Part shown: piece by piece, positions 43,063 through 52,028 of the stretch
How the letters are laid out: every line of letters begins with the position of its first letter
Numbering within the stretch: position 1 is the first letter of the stretch
Assembly: GCA_945897805.1 (NCBI GenBank)
Contig: CAMDFX010000001.1
Span: 310,001 to 374,000, forward strand
Direction of reading: 5' to 3'
Length of the DNA: 64,000 nucleotides
DNA from: Chryseobacterium gleum
Lineage (GTDB): Bacteria; Bacteroidota; Bacteroidia; Flavobacteriales_D; Crocinitomicaceae
Notes under the pieces: model-generated
Databases searched by the model: none
The model's input: the letters and a program-made list of their open reading frames with translations, nothing else
Told to the model about the DNA's origin: nothing
Translations under genes and position numbers: made by a program

Positions 43063-44541
43063 TTATCTTTTGATTACCTTCATCATACTTTGGTTCTCAT
43101 TCAATTCAATTTGAATAAAATAAACCCCAGATTGATAGTTCTCAAAATTGATTTCCAAATTGTTTTTGAATGAATTTTCATAGATCAATTTTCCTGTAAG
43201 GTCAATAATTTTAATTTCGATATTACCTAAAAATGTGGATGATATCTGTAATTGCTGATCAATTGGATTTGGGTAGATAGATATTAGATCATCATTTTCA
43301 ATCGTTTCAATTGAAAGCAAACTATTTTCAATCGGTGCAGTATAAGAGGCAGGAAAATTGTCATTTGCACCAATTTTGACCAATGTAATATTGTTTCCTC
43401 CAGCACCTAAATGCGTATTGAATCCCACTATAATCGCACCGCCATCTGAAGTTGGAATCATTTGATTCGCTTGGTCTTGACCCAGATTTGAAGTGTTTAA
43501 TTCAACAAAACTTTCCCAAAACAAATATTCAGAATATCTTCTTATAAAACAATCTTCACCTACGCCAAAAACAGGAATTGTGCTATTTGTAGCTTGTTCT
43601 GCGATGTAAAATTTGGTGGTATTTCCATACGCTGTCAAATAATCTATTCGCGCATCACTGCCACTTTGATCTAACAATTCAAAAATCAAACTTCCATCTA
43701 AATTAGCCAAATACTTGTAAATATAAGTCGATGTTGTCTCACCATTATTTACAACAAAATTACTTCCTACTGCACGAATGATATTATTGTTAATTGTGAC
43801 ATCATTCAAAGAATAGTTTCCATTTTGCCCTGTGTAATTTGTCCATTCAACGTTTCCATTCACGTTCATTTTCATTACGATTGCCTTTTGCATTAAAGAA
43901 TCTTGCACAAAATAATCACCAACAATAACAAATGTTGAATCGTTCACAATATTCACATTTTTTGCAATGTCTTTTCCTCCTGATCCTATCGTTTTTGTCC
44001 AAATTGTATCTCCATTTGATTTCAAACGCATCATGAACATGTCTTCAATTTCGGTGTCATTTGAAAGTGTTTCTCCAACCAATATAAAGGTGGTGTCAGG
44101 CATCATAACTGCCCCATGTAATTTTTCAAAATTTGATCCGCCATAAGTTTTTTCAAACAACAAATTTCCTTGAAAATCTGTTTTAAAAAAGTAAAAATCA
44201 AATAAACCGTTTCCAAATGAATTGGTATAACCTGCGACATAAATACCATCGCCTTCCACCGCAAATATGCGTCTTCCCCAGTCACTTTCTGCTCCGCCAT
44301 AGGAATTTGACCAAAGCCGATTTCCTAGGCTATCTACGTGCAAAATAAACGCTTGTGCAGGACCTTCACCAAAACTACTGGATGAACCTGTGATCAGATA
44401 ACTGCTGTCTGACAGCTGACAAATGCCTTCACCAAAATCATAACCATTGTTGGTATAGCTATTGAAAAATTTGATTTGTGCTTGAGAATTTTTAGAAAAT
44501 GTCAAGATTCCAATGACGAAAAGGACTTTTATAATTTGCAT
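43063..44541 (-). CDS. T9SS type A cargo, beta-propeller-like
   Basis: A 492-residue exported protein with a signal peptide (ends NSQAQ, about 22). Residues 30-400 form about seven repeats of the type ...LWSNSYGGAESDWGRR..., ...LLFEKTYGGSNFEKLHG..., ...TIWTKTIGSGGKDIAKN..., resembling Kelch/SBBP-like propeller blades. The C-terminal 75 residues (DDLISIYPNPIDQQLQISS to GVYFIQIELNENQSMMKVIKR) are a type A T9SS sorting domain. Its start overlaps the upstream barrel gene by 13 bases. Confidence 0.85.
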   Translation of the reverse strand: MQIIKVLFVIGILTFSKNSQAQIKFFNSYTNNGYDFGEGICQLSDSSYLITGSSSSFGEGPAQAFILHVDSLGNRLWSNSYGGAESDWGRRIFAVEGDGIYVAGYTNSFGNGLFDFYFFKTDFQGNLLFEKTYGGSNFEKLHGAVMMPDTTFILVGETLSNDTEIEDMFMMRLKSNGDTIWTKTIGSGGKDIAKNVNIVNDSTFVIVGDYFVQDSLMQKAIVMKMNVNGNVEWTNYTGQNGNYSLNDVTINNNIIRAVGSNFVVNNGETTSTYIYKYLANLDGSLIFELLDQSGSDARIDYLTAYGNTTKFYIAEQATNSTIPVFGVGEDCFIRRYSEYLFWESFVELNTSNLGQDQANQMIPTSDGGAIIVGFNTHLGAGGNNITLVKIGANDNFPASYTAPIENSLLSIETIENDDLISIYPNPIDQQLQISSTFLGNIEIKIIDLTGKLIYENSFKNNLEINFENYQSGVYFIQIELNENQSMMKVIKR

Positions 44542-45755
44542 CTTACTCTTAAGTTTAATGATTCACCAAATGCATTTTTAGAAATAAATCCTAATACATC
44601 TTCTGTTCCGATACCAATTTGAATTTTTTGGAAGTTTATATTGGAGTAGAAACCAGCTCTGAAACTGCCAAATCCACCATAGCTGGCAACAATTCCCAAA
44701 TCTAAAAATTGTTTTGGTCTGTAATTAACTCCTAGAAATAGTAGTGGCGTATAGCTCAATGTTGGATAAAGTCGCAATCCAAACAGAGATTGAAACTTGC
44801 CTTGATAATTTTCATCAATCAATTTAGATGCTTGAAATACGCAAGGCAAAACTACCCATTTTTTTAGCTGTTCTGCTTGAATTGCTAGTGAATCCAAAAT
44901 TGAAAAGTCGTTTCCGAAAAGGGATTGATTATTGAAAATTTGATCAAAATTAAATCCAGAATAATTGTAGGTTGAATCTACACTGTAGCTTTTCATTCCT
45001 TGATTCATATAAGCCATTCCTAGGTTTTTGGTTTGTAGTTGAATATAGGATTTCCTGCCATTCAACCATTGAAATGGAATTTTGAAATCCAAATCTACGG
45101 CAGCACCCAAACCATTCGAAAATTGATTTTTGTCGGTGAAAGAAAAGGAACCATCAACTTCTAAATCTATGGATGAAGCTTCTGCGTCTTGCGTTAAAAT
45201 ACCAGTTTGAAGCCTTCCTTTGTAAGCACTTGATACATTTATAAAATTCAGCGTTACAGAAGATTTCCCTTTTTTTGAAATGACACCAAATCCAACTTTT
45301 TGAAATCCCATGACATTCAATGTTGTTCCTGAAAATTCTGCTGTTGAACCAAGAAATTGATCATTTCCTTTAAAAATCAGTCCAAATAAGTCATCTGAAT
45401 AGGCGGCAGAACCAATGAAGTAATATGCTCCTTTGACTAAAAATCCCCAATTTTTATTTCGAAAAATGTTCGCTTTGTAATTTCTATATTCAAATTCAGC
45501 TTGTAGATTTTTGCCCAAACGATTCAATCCTTTTTGCACATCGTAACTTTGATTGATAACATCCGCAGAAATTTGCCCTCCTCTTAATAGTCGATCGGCG
45601 ATGCTATTTTGCAAAGAGGATGAATTGTAAGAATTATCCCCAGAAAGAATAATTTCTTGATCTATCAAAGTCGTATCATGTTGTATTGGCAACCATAATT
45701 GACCAAAAGCATGATGAAAACCAAGAACGAAAAGGAATATGAAAGTATTTCTCAT
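44529..45755 (-). CDS. DUF5723-type outer-membrane beta-barrel protein
   Basis: A 408-residue protein with a signal peptide (ends HAFGQ, about 19). It has alternating strands and matches DUF5723/PorP-SprF-like barrels: NWGFLVKGAYYF, FNFDQIFNNQSLFGNDFSILD, FGLRLYPTLSYTPLLFLGVNYRPKQFLDLGI. PorP/SprF-like proteins in T9SS hold type B or A cargo at the outer membrane. It is flanked by the lipoprotein gene (stop and start abut) and the T9SS cargo gene. Confidence 0.75.
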   Translation of the reverse strand: MRNTFIFLFVLGFHHAFGQLWLPIQHDTTLIDQEIILSGDNSYNSSSLQNSIADRLLRGGQISADVINQSYDVQKGLNRLGKNLQAEFEYRNYKANIFRNKNWGFLVKGAYYFIGSAAYSDDLFGLIFKGNDQFLGSTAEFSGTTLNVMGFQKVGFGVISKKGKSSVTLNFINVSSAYKGRLQTGILTQDAEASSIDLEVDGSFSFTDKNQFSNGLGAAVDLDFKIPFQWLNGRKSYIQLQTKNLGMAYMNQGMKSYSVDSTYNYSGFNFDQIFNNQSLFGNDFSILDSLAIQAEQLKKWVVLPCVFQASKLIDENYQGKFQSLFGLRLYPTLSYTPLLFLGVNYRPKQFLDLGIVASYGGFGSFRAGFYSNINFQKIQIGIGTEDVLGFISKNAFGESLNLRVRCKL

Positions 45756-47351
45756 TTAAAATCGATTTTCAAGTTGAAAGGCTGTTCCTAATTTGAAAGC
45801 CATAAAAGCGCCCTCAGGAATGAGCACAAAATTAGAAATATTCGTCGAAGCATCAGGCGTATTCAGCACCACTTTTAATACAACTTTTTTGATAGAATTG
45901 ATTTTAGACAAAGTGTTTGCATTCAAATCAAAATAAATAGTTGCATCAGACTTTTGCATTTGCCCTGAAATTAAATTTCCATAAACAGATGATGGTATTA
46001 ATTCTGTTCCAGAAACTATTTCTACCAATTGACCTGAAGCGTCTAATAAAAACATTTTCACTTCTCCTTGCAAAGGAAAGGCGTTGGAAACTTTTAATTT
46101 CAGTTTTCCAGCAATAATGTGCGTTTTATCTGGATCAGTATCGATATTTAAGTCAAAGGTGTCTTGAATTGTCAAATTGGTCATAGATGCGCTTAATGGC
46201 ATCTGAGCCTTCAGCATTACTTGCAATTTGCTATCGGGAAAGAATTCATCCCAGCCGCCAGAAATATTTCCATAAGGATTGAGTTCCAATTTGAAATCTA
46301 ATTTTTGATTCGCGCCCAAATTTTCAATAAATTGCTCGATATTGCTATTTAAGCTTGTAAATAATATTGTTTTTATCGAGGCAAAAAATGAATCCCATGT
46401 TCCCGTTGCTTGATTGATGGTAAATGGAACGCCCATTTGCGAATGATTCAGCGAAACATTTGTGCCTGTGTAAGTATTTGTATTTGTCAATGAATTTAAT
46501 GTGGCTTTTGCAGAAACCTTGATGCCATTAGAAATGATGAGTTGAATATTTGTAGCAGGTAAATCAAAAATTCCATCCGTAATTTTTTCTAAAAATTCCA
46601 CATACAAATCAGAAGTGTCTTGAATGGTCAACTTTCCAAAATATCCACGTGCATAGTTCATCTTGATATCTTTTATTTCAATAATGAACTTGGTCGTATC
46701 GTAATTGTTTACATTCACCGCAATGCCAGATTCATCTGTTTGGACAATCATTTGAGATTGCAACAAATTAAATCCTCCGCCATCTGTGCCAGTTAAATCC
46801 AATTCATAACCTGCCAAATCAATAACAGTGGATGTCAACGATGGATTTGCATTTGAACCAGCAGGCGCTTGGATCGTTTTGGAAATCGCTAGACCGTCTT
46901 TTTTTGCTTTCGGTAATTTAACAGTGAAAATAGTCTTTGTTTCAATCGGACTTTCAACAGTGATTTTAATTTTTCCTTCAGAGATAACTACGCGCTTTAA
47001 TTCAGCACCTTGTAAATCAAAAACATGGTCTTTGTTGTTGTTAACAAAACTCGATCCTGGCTGCACATTAATACTTCCAGAAGCAATCGAATATTTTTGA
47101 GAAATCGTTGTATCTGGAATTTCGATATAATCAGATAATTTGAAATCTAATATATTTCTGTTTATTTCTAATTGATAATGCCCAGAGCCATTTACTGCTA
47201 AAAATGAATCAGTGACTAAATTTTTCAAATCGAGTGTATCACTCACTAGCGGTAAACTCCAATTAGACTCCCAATTGGCTTTCTCTTTTCTGCATGAAAT
47301 AATTAGAAAAGAGGCAATAATACTGAAAACAACTAAAAAACGCATAGGCAA
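45756..47351 (-). CDS. Large beta-rich lipoprotein, unknown
   Basis: A 531-residue lipoprotein (signal ends LIISCRKE, lipidated Cys at about 20). The rest is beta-rich with long strands such as GKIKITVESPIETKTIFTVKL and DTFDLNIDTDPDKTH, and no enzyme motif. It resembles uncharacterised Bacteroidota lipoproteins found next to DUF5723 barrels. Its stop abuts the barrel start, so the trio is one operon. A surface-exposed assembly with the barrel is inferred. Confidence 0.7.
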   Translation of the reverse strand: MPMRFLVVFSIIASFLIISCRKEKANWESNWSLPLVSDTLDLKNLVTDSFLAVNGSGHYQLEINRNILDFKLSDYIEIPDTTISQKYSIASGSINVQPGSSFVNNNKDHVFDLQGAELKRVVISEGKIKITVESPIETKTIFTVKLPKAKKDGLAISKTIQAPAGSNANPSLTSTVIDLAGYELDLTGTDGGGFNLLQSQMIVQTDESGIAVNVNNYDTTKFIIEIKDIKMNYARGYFGKLTIQDTSDLYVEFLEKITDGIFDLPATNIQLIISNGIKVSAKATLNSLTNTNTYTGTNVSLNHSQMGVPFTINQATGTWDSFFASIKTILFTSLNSNIEQFIENLGANQKLDFKLELNPYGNISGGWDEFFPDSKLQVMLKAQMPLSASMTNLTIQDTFDLNIDTDPDKTHIIAGKLKLKVSNAFPLQGEVKMFLLDASGQLVEIVSGTELIPSSVYGNLISGQMQKSDATIYFDLNANTLSKINSIKKVVLKVVLNTPDASTNISNFVLIPEGAFMAFKLGTAFQLENRF

Positions 47352-47394
47352 TGATTTGTATTATTGAACGAATTTTTTGAATGAATGGTTGACA

Positions 47395-48603
47395 TTAAAC
47401 GCGTTCTATGATTGTGGCATAACCTTGTCCAACACCGATACACATTGTTACCAGCGCGTATTTTTTATTTGATCGGACTAATTCATTTGCTGCTGCATGC
47501 AGGATTCTCGCGCCTGACATTCCAAGTGGATGCCCCAAAGCGATTGCGCCTCCGTTTGGATTGATTCGCGGATCGTTGTCTGCCAAGCCCATTTTACGTG
47601 TACAAGCTAAAACTTGAGCAGCAAATGCTTCATTCAATTCCAAAACATCCATTTGATCTAGTGTCAAACCAGCTCTTTTTAATGCTTTTTCAGAAGCGAA
47701 AACAGGGCCGATTCCCATTATTCTTGGTTCAACACCAGCAACTGCGGCGCTAACAATTCTAACCAATGGTTTTAAATTTTGTGAATTCAACGCTGATTCA
47801 GAAGCAATCAATAAAGCTGCAGCACCATCATTCAATCCTGATGCATTGCCAGCTGTAACCGTTCCATCTTTTGTAAAAGCAGGTCTTAATCCACCCAAAG
47901 TTGCCAAAGAAGTTTCTGGACGAATAAATTCATCTTTGTCAAAAATGATGGCATCTTTTCGTTTTTGTGGTATAGCAATAGGTGTTATTTCTTGTGCTAA
48001 AATTCCATTTTGTTGCGCTCTCAAAGCTTTTTCTTGCGACCAAACTGAAAAAATATCTTGATCTTCCCTAGAAATATTGTAAAGTTGGGCTAAATTTTCA
48101 GCGGTATTTCCCATACTGTCAACACCATAAAGCGCTTCTAATTTGGGATTTATAAATCTCCAGCCGAATGAAGAATCAAACATTTGAGCATCTCTGCCAT
48201 AAGCTGAACTTGTTTTAGAAATCACCCATGGTCCGCGAGTCATATTTTCAACACCGCCCGAAATGTAAATTTCTCCCGCACCATCTTTAATTGCTCTTGC
48301 TGCGTTTATTGTGGCAGCCATACCAGAAGCACAAAGTCGATTGACAGTTTCTCCACCTGCAGTAATTGGAATTCCAGCCATTAATGCAGCCATGCGAGCA
48401 ACATTTCTATTGTCTTCACCTGCTTGGTTTGCGCAACCAAAAATTACATCTTCAATTAAATCTAAATCTAAATTTGGATGTTTTTCAATCAATGATTTCA
48501 TTACATTAGCAGCTAAATCATCTGGTCGAACAGTTGCTAAAGTTCCACCAAAATTTCCAATTGCAGAGCGAACTCCATCAACAATATACACTTCTTTTGA
48601 CAT
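47395..48603 (-). CDS. Acetyl-CoA C-acyltransferase (thiolase), PcaF/PaaJ-like
   Basis: A 402-residue thiolase from the ATG at 48603 (MSKEVYIVDGVRS); the longer frame to 48633 is rejected because the promoter lies there. The acyl-Cys is in VNRLCASGM (about 88), the catalytic His in GHPLGMSGARI and the second Cys in MCIGVGQG. FGWRFINPKLEALYGVDSMGNTAENLA matches 3-oxoadipyl-CoA thiolases (PcaF/PaaJ) more than FadA. It may act in phenylacetate-type breakdown or beta-oxidation; no other genes of those pathways are here. Confidence 0.88.
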   Translation of the reverse strand: MSKEVYIVDGVRSAIGNFGGTLATVRPDDLAANVMKSLIEKHPNLDLDLIEDVIFGCANQAGEDNRNVARMAALMAGIPITAGGETVNRLCASGMAATINAARAIKDGAGEIYISGGVENMTRGPWVISKTSSAYGRDAQMFDSSFGWRFINPKLEALYGVDSMGNTAENLAQLYNISREDQDIFSVWSQEKALRAQQNGILAQEITPIAIPQKRKDAIIFDKDEFIRPETSLATLGGLRPAFTKDGTVTAGNASGLNDGAAALLIASESALNSQNLKPLVRIVSAAVAGVEPRIMGIGPVFASEKALKRAGLTLDQMDVLELNEAFAAQVLACTRKMGLADNDPRINPNGGAIALGHPLGMSGARILHAAANELVRSNKKYALVTMCIGVGQGYATIIERV

Positions 48604-48621
48604 TGAATAATTTTTAAAGTT

Positions 48622-48654
48622 CAAAGATAACAAACATTACTTTCAAAGACCAAA
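48622..48654 (-). promoter_or_regulatory. Promoter of the thiolase gene
   Basis: On the minus strand TTTG, 21 bases, TATCTTTG: an excellent match to the Bacteroidota consensus. Predicted start near 48615, 12 nt before the ATG at 48603. Confidence 0.62.
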
Positions 48655-48715
48655 ATGAAGAGATTTGTTATCGTAATTGAAAAGGTGAATTTTGCATTTC
48701 AAACTTTTTTGGCAT

Positions 48716-48749
48716 AAAAAAAACCACTTTAAATAAATAAAGTGGTTTT
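48716..48749 (-). terminator. Terminator of the DUF1573 gene
   Basis: AAAACCACTTT and AAAGTGGTTTT form an 11-bp stem; on the minus strand a T-run follows, 20 bases past the stop. Confidence 0.88.
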
Positions 48750-48768
48750 AGAAATATTGTAAATAATC

Positions 48769-49221
48769 TTAATGTTTGGGCGCTTCTGGAGTTGCATTTC
48801 CTCCATCTGGAGCAACTTTACCTTTGATTGTCAAAACAATTGGCTCTCCAACATTGGTTGTTACCGTGATTGTTTTAGTGAATTCACCTACTCTTTTTGT
48901 GTCGTATTTTACAGCAATTTTTGAACTTTTCCCTGGTTGAACAGGAGCAGAGGGTTTCTCTGCAGTAGTGCAACCACAGCTAGTTTGAACATTACTAATG
49001 ATAATTGGTGTTTTGCCTGTGTTCTTAAAATCAAAAGTGAAAGTTTCATCAGCACCAAAAGCGATGTTTGGTCTAACAATCTCTACCGTTTTGAAAGTGA
49101 TAGGCAATTTTTGTTTAGCTGGTTTTGAAGTCTTTGCTTTTTTGTCAGCTGGTTTAGCATCTTGCGCCGCCGCCGAAAAACTCAAAGCTGCAAGCACCAT
49201 CATTGTCAATATTGATTTCAT
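48769..49221 (-). CDS. DUF1573 secreted protein
   Basis: A 150-residue exported protein with a signal peptide (ends SAAAQ, about 20), a Lys/Ala-rich linker and one DUF1573 Ig-like domain (about 45-140). FTFDFKNTGKTPIIISNVQTSCGCTTAE is the family's core, with the CGC cysteines at about 96-98. Such proteins are abundant in Bacteroidota, of unknown role, possibly periplasmic scaffolds. Confidence 0.85.
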   Translation of the reverse strand: MKSILTMMVLAALSFSAAAQDAKPADKKAKTSKPAKQKLPITFKTVEIVRPNIAFGADETFTFDFKNTGKTPIIISNVQTSCGCTTAEKPSAPVQPGKSSKIAVKYDTKRVGEFTKTITVTTNVGEPIVLTIKGKVAPDGGNATPEAPKH

Positions 49222-49529
49222 AGTTTATTATTTTGATACAAGGTTACAATTTTCTAGTTATTCAAATACTTTAATTAACAAAAAATTAGGCATTATTTTA
49301 TTTTAGCATTTGTGAAATATCAGTTAATAGTTTGATTTTAAAATTTTTAATCTGATTTCTTTTTAAAATATAATCATCATCCGCTACTTTACCCAAGAGT
49401 AGTTTTGTCATGGTTTTTAAACAAAAACACACGCCAAAACTAAATCTATCCATTCATTTTACGACGGATTAACATCCGTCGTTACAAATATTTCACTCCT
49501 ACGGAGTTATCGGGGAAAGAAACGGATAA
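49222..49529. other. 308-base spacer with REP-like hairpins
   Basis: It holds the DUF1573 promoter region (TAACCTTG-like, weak) and the two hairpins at 49461-49507. Nothing else is supported. Confidence 0.6.
49461..49507. repeat. REP-like pair of hairpins
   Basis: ACGACGGAT (49461-49469) and ATCCGTCGT (49474-49482) form a 9-bp perfect stem around TAAC. ACTCC (49495-49499) and GGAGT (49503-49507) form a second around TAC. Elements with ACGACGGATTAACATCCG-like and ACTCCTACGGAGT units recur in Bacteroidota genomes and resemble REP sequences handled by RAYT transposases. No transposase gene is in this window. Confidence 0.7.
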
Positions 49530-50135
49530 TCATTTAAAATATTCATCCAGTACATCTTTGATAGAGGCAAATGTATTTTTGTGTTTCTTGGCGATTTTAT
49601 CTTTGTCCACCCATTCTACTTTGGTGATTCCCTCTTCCAATTGTGGTTTTAATTTCTTAGAGCCTTCGTAAGATAATTCATACCAAAAAGTTTTTTTCAA
49701 AGTGGGAACTCCTTCATAATCGTAAGTGTGATAAGTGATTAAAATCAAATCATTGACCGTTGGATTTTTGATTCCACATTCTTCTTCAATTTCTCTTTTT
49801 GCGGCCATCAGGGTACTTTCGCTAGGCTCAACTTTCCCCTTGGGTAAATCCCAAATTTCATTTCGTTTGATAAACAAGTATTTATCTTTTCTTTTCACAA
49901 TTCCTCCCGCTGCTTCTACGATCTCATGATTTTTGAAAAAGGAAATCATCTCTTCTTTGGGATTTTGACCTATTACATAAAGTTGTATTTCTTCAGGCAA
50001 TTCTGTCATTAACTTGCTAATGTATTGATTACTATTTTCTCCAATCGAATGACTGATAAAAAATCCATTATAATTTGATATTTCGTCAACAGAAATGAAA
50101 ATGATAGGCCTATTTTGAATAAAAACTTTGTACAT
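49530..50135 (-). CDS. NUDIX hydrolase
   Basis: A 201-residue cytosolic hydrolase from the ATG at 50135 (MYKVFIQNRPIIF); the frame remains open to 50231 but runs into pyrE and has no need of it. The Nudix box GKVEPSESTLMAAKREIEEECGI at about 129-151 matches GX5EX7REUXEEXGU. The preceding WDLPKG also fits. NUDIX enzymes split nucleoside diphosphates linked to another group. Its start codon is 7 bases from the pyrE ATG on the other strand. Confidence 0.88.
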   Translation of the reverse strand: MYKVFIQNRPIIFISVDEISNYNGFFISHSIGENSNQYISKLMTELPEEIQLYVIGQNPKEEMISFFKNHEIVEAAGGIVKRKDKYLFIKRNEIWDLPKGKVEPSESTLMAAKREIEEECGIKNPTVNDLILITYHTYDYEGVPTLKKTFWYELSYEGSKKLKPQLEEGITKVEWVDKDKIAKKHKNTFASIKDVLDEYFK

Positions 50136-50138
50136 TTG
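50131..50138 (+). promoter_or_regulatory. -7 box for pyrE overlapping the NUDIX start codon
   Basis: TACATTTG fits TAnnTTTG, ends 4 bases before the pyrE ATG (50143), and contains, on the other strand, the NUDIX start codon (50133-50135). A pyrE message would be leaderless. Confidence 0.5.
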
Positions 50139-50142
50139 CAGC

Positions 50143-50784
50143 ATGATTTTAAATAACGACAGAGCTCTAAAAGTAGCCGAATTTTTATTACAAATTAAAG
50201 CAATAAAATTGCAACCCACAAATCCATTCACTTGGGCTTCGGGTTGGAAATCTCCAATTTATTGTGATAATAGAAAAACACTTTCGTATCCCGCAATTAG
50301 AACTTTTATCCGACAAGCTTATTGTGAAGTGATTTTAGAAAAGTACGGCAAACCTGATTTCATTGCTGGAGTTGCAACTGGTGGAATTGCACAAGGTGCT
50401 TTGGTCGCCCAAGAACTTGGAATTCCTTTTGTTTATGTAAGAAGCACTCCGAAGGGGCATGGTTTAGGCAATCAAATTGAAGGAGATTTTGAAAAAGGAC
50501 AAAAAGTAGTGGTTATTGAAGATTTAATTTCTACCGGAGGAAGCAGTTTACAAGCTGTTGACGCGCTTCGTGAGGCTGGCTGCGAGGTCAAAGGTTTGGT
50601 TGCTATTTTTACGTATGATTTTGATGTTGCCAAAGAAAATTTCAAAAAAGCTAAATGTCCTTTTCAAACATTGACTAATTACGATTTTTTGATAGAGCAA
50701 GCAATACGCAAAGAATATATCAATGAAAGTGACTTGGATTCTTTGCAAGCCTGGAGAGCAAACCCTTCCATTTGGAATCAATAA
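50143..50784 (+). CDS. pyrE: Orotate phosphoribosyltransferase
   Basis: A 213-residue enzyme adding ribose 5-phosphate from PRPP to orotate in pyrimidine synthesis. The start at 50143 is chosen over a TTG at 50128 because that would lie in the promoter box and start inside the NUDIX gene. The PRPP loop VVVIEDLISTGGSS (about 120-133) and the flexible-loop Lys/His in STPKGHGLGNQIEG are present. The N-terminal NPFTWASGWKSPIYCDNR is typical. Confidence 0.94.
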   Translation: MILNNDRALKVAEFLLQIKAIKLQPTNPFTWASGWKSPIYCDNRKTLSYPAIRTFIRQAYCEVILEKYGKPDFIAGVATGGIAQGALVAQELGIPFVYVRSTPKGHGLGNQIEGDFEKGQKVVVIEDLISTGGSSLQAVDALREAGCEVKGLVAIFTYDFDVAKENFKKAKCPFQTLTNYDFLIEQAIRKEYINESDLDSLQAWRANPSIWNQ

Positions 50785-50823
50785 AATAGTCGTTTTTCAC
50801 AAAACAAACTAAATATTCAGCGC

Positions 50824-51231
50824 ATGAAAATTGAAAGTACAAAATCATTGGTAAATGCTCCCGCTCAGACTGTTTTTGATTTCTTGATAAATACTGAAAA
50901 TTTATTTCACATCATGCCGCAAGATAAAATGAGCGATTGGACAGCGGATGAGAAAAGTTGTTCTTTCAAAGCACAAGGTGGTTTCTTAATTTCTCTGTAT
51001 CAAATTGAATCCACCTCACCGTCCCAAATTGTTATGCAATCAGGTGAAAAATCTCCTTTCCCATTTACCTTGACTGTTCATTTAAAAGCAGTTGAAGACA
51101 AAACTGAAGGATACATTGCTTTTGATGGGGAGGTAAATGCTTTTATGAAAATGTTGGTCGATAAGCCCTTGACAAATTTGTTTAATTACATGTCTGTCAA
51201 GTTGCAGAAATATTACGATCCAGAAATTTAA
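50824..51231 (+). CDS. SRPBCC-like small cytosolic protein
   Basis: A 135-residue alpha/beta protein of the SRPBCC (polyketide-cyclase-like) fold: IESTKSLVNAPAQTVFDFL at the start and a C-terminal long helix MKMLVDKPLTNLFNYMSVKLQKYY. Ligand unknown. It lies 39 bases after pyrE. Its last 35 bases overlap the 3' end of birA on the other strand. Confidence 0.75.
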   Translation: MKIESTKSLVNAPAQTVFDFLINTENLFHIMPQDKMSDWTADEKSCSFKAQGGFLISLYQIESTSPSQIVMQSGEKSPFPFTLTVHLKAVEDKTEGYIAFDGEVNAFMKMLVDKPLTNLFNYMSVKLQKYYDPEI

Positions 51232-51943
51232 TCTCCTTTAAATCGTATGATTTAGGTATTGATTTTTGTTCTACAATAAGTCTTCCAAAAGCATCTGTAC
51301 CAATAATTTTTCCTTCAAAAATTCCATTTTCATCTTCAAATAAACTTGATTTATTCAGCAGCCAGAGTAAATTCAAATACTCATTTTTCAATCCAATTAA
51401 ATTATTGACTTGTAGTTGATTAAATCTTGTTTGCATGAATTCAATTAACTTCATTGCTGTATTTTCAACTGAAAATTCCATTTGATTCTCCAATTTCAAA
51501 CTGGTTGCATTGAACCCGCCAAATTCAGTTTGATTTATATTGAGACCAATGCCAATGATGCTGCTCTTGATTGCAGTGTTTTCCAATTGATTTTCGATTA
51601 AAACACCAGCGATTTTTTTGTTTCCAATTAAGATGTCGTTTGGCCACTTTATTGAAGCTGAAATGCCAAAAAAACTTAAAAGATCAAACAAAGCCAAGCT
51701 GACGAAATGAGTAATTGCTTGGTGGCTGGAAACTGACAAATTATCATATTCCAAAAAACAGGTAAAGATTAGATTTTTATAGGGTTCAGCAGCCCAAACA
51801 GCGCCCCTTTGACCTCTTCCTTCAGTTTGTTCACCTGACATTATTACCGTTCCATGGGACAATTCACCTGCTTGAAGTAACTTGGCAGCATAATTGTTTG
51901 TAGAATCAAGCGTTTCCTTGAATATGATTTTTCGACCAATCAT
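51197..51943 (-). CDS. birA: Biotin--[acetyl-CoA-carboxylase] ligase
   Basis: A 248-residue biotin protein ligase without the DNA-binding N-terminal domain, so enzyme but not repressor. TDSTN appears as TLDSTNNYA, the adenylate loop as GEQTEGRGQRGAVW near 42-55, and IKWPNDILIGNKKIAGVLIE near 93-112 and IGIGLNIN near 126 complete the active site. It makes biotinyl-AMP and transfers biotin to the carboxylase carrier. It is divergent from rsfS. Confidence 0.93.
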   Translation of the reverse strand: MIGRKIIFKETLDSTNNYAAKLLQAGELSHGTVIMSGEQTEGRGQRGAVWAAEPYKNLIFTCFLEYDNLSVSSHQAITHFVSLALFDLLSFFGISASIKWPNDILIGNKKIAGVLIENQLENTAIKSSIIGIGLNINQTEFGGFNATSLKLENQMEFSVENTAMKLIEFMQTRFNQLQVNNLIGLKNEYLNLLWLLNKSSLFEDENGIFEGKIIGTDAFGRLIVEQKSIPKSYDLKEIKFLDRNISAT

Positions 51944-51976
51944 GTTTAAACTTTATCGCTTCATGAAGCGTTTAGA

Positions 51977-52008
51977 TTGCGTAAAGTTAAAATATTAAAT
52001 TAATTTTG
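51977..52008 (+). promoter_or_regulatory. Promoter of the rsfS-ftsH operon
   Basis: TTG at 51977-51979, 21 bases, TAATTTTG at 52001-52008. This matches consensus and spacing; start of transcription near 52015, 14 nt before the rsfS ATG. Confidence 0.55.
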
Positions 52009-52028
52009 TAAAGAACACAACTTATAGA

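Noticed and set aside
47395-48603. Aromatic degradation cluster
   Set aside because: A lone PcaF/PaaJ-like thiolase; no other pathway gene adjoins it.
50128-50142. TTG start giving pyrE five extra residues
   Set aside because: The extension lies in the TACATTTG promoter box and the NUDIX start; homologs begin near the ATG at 50143.
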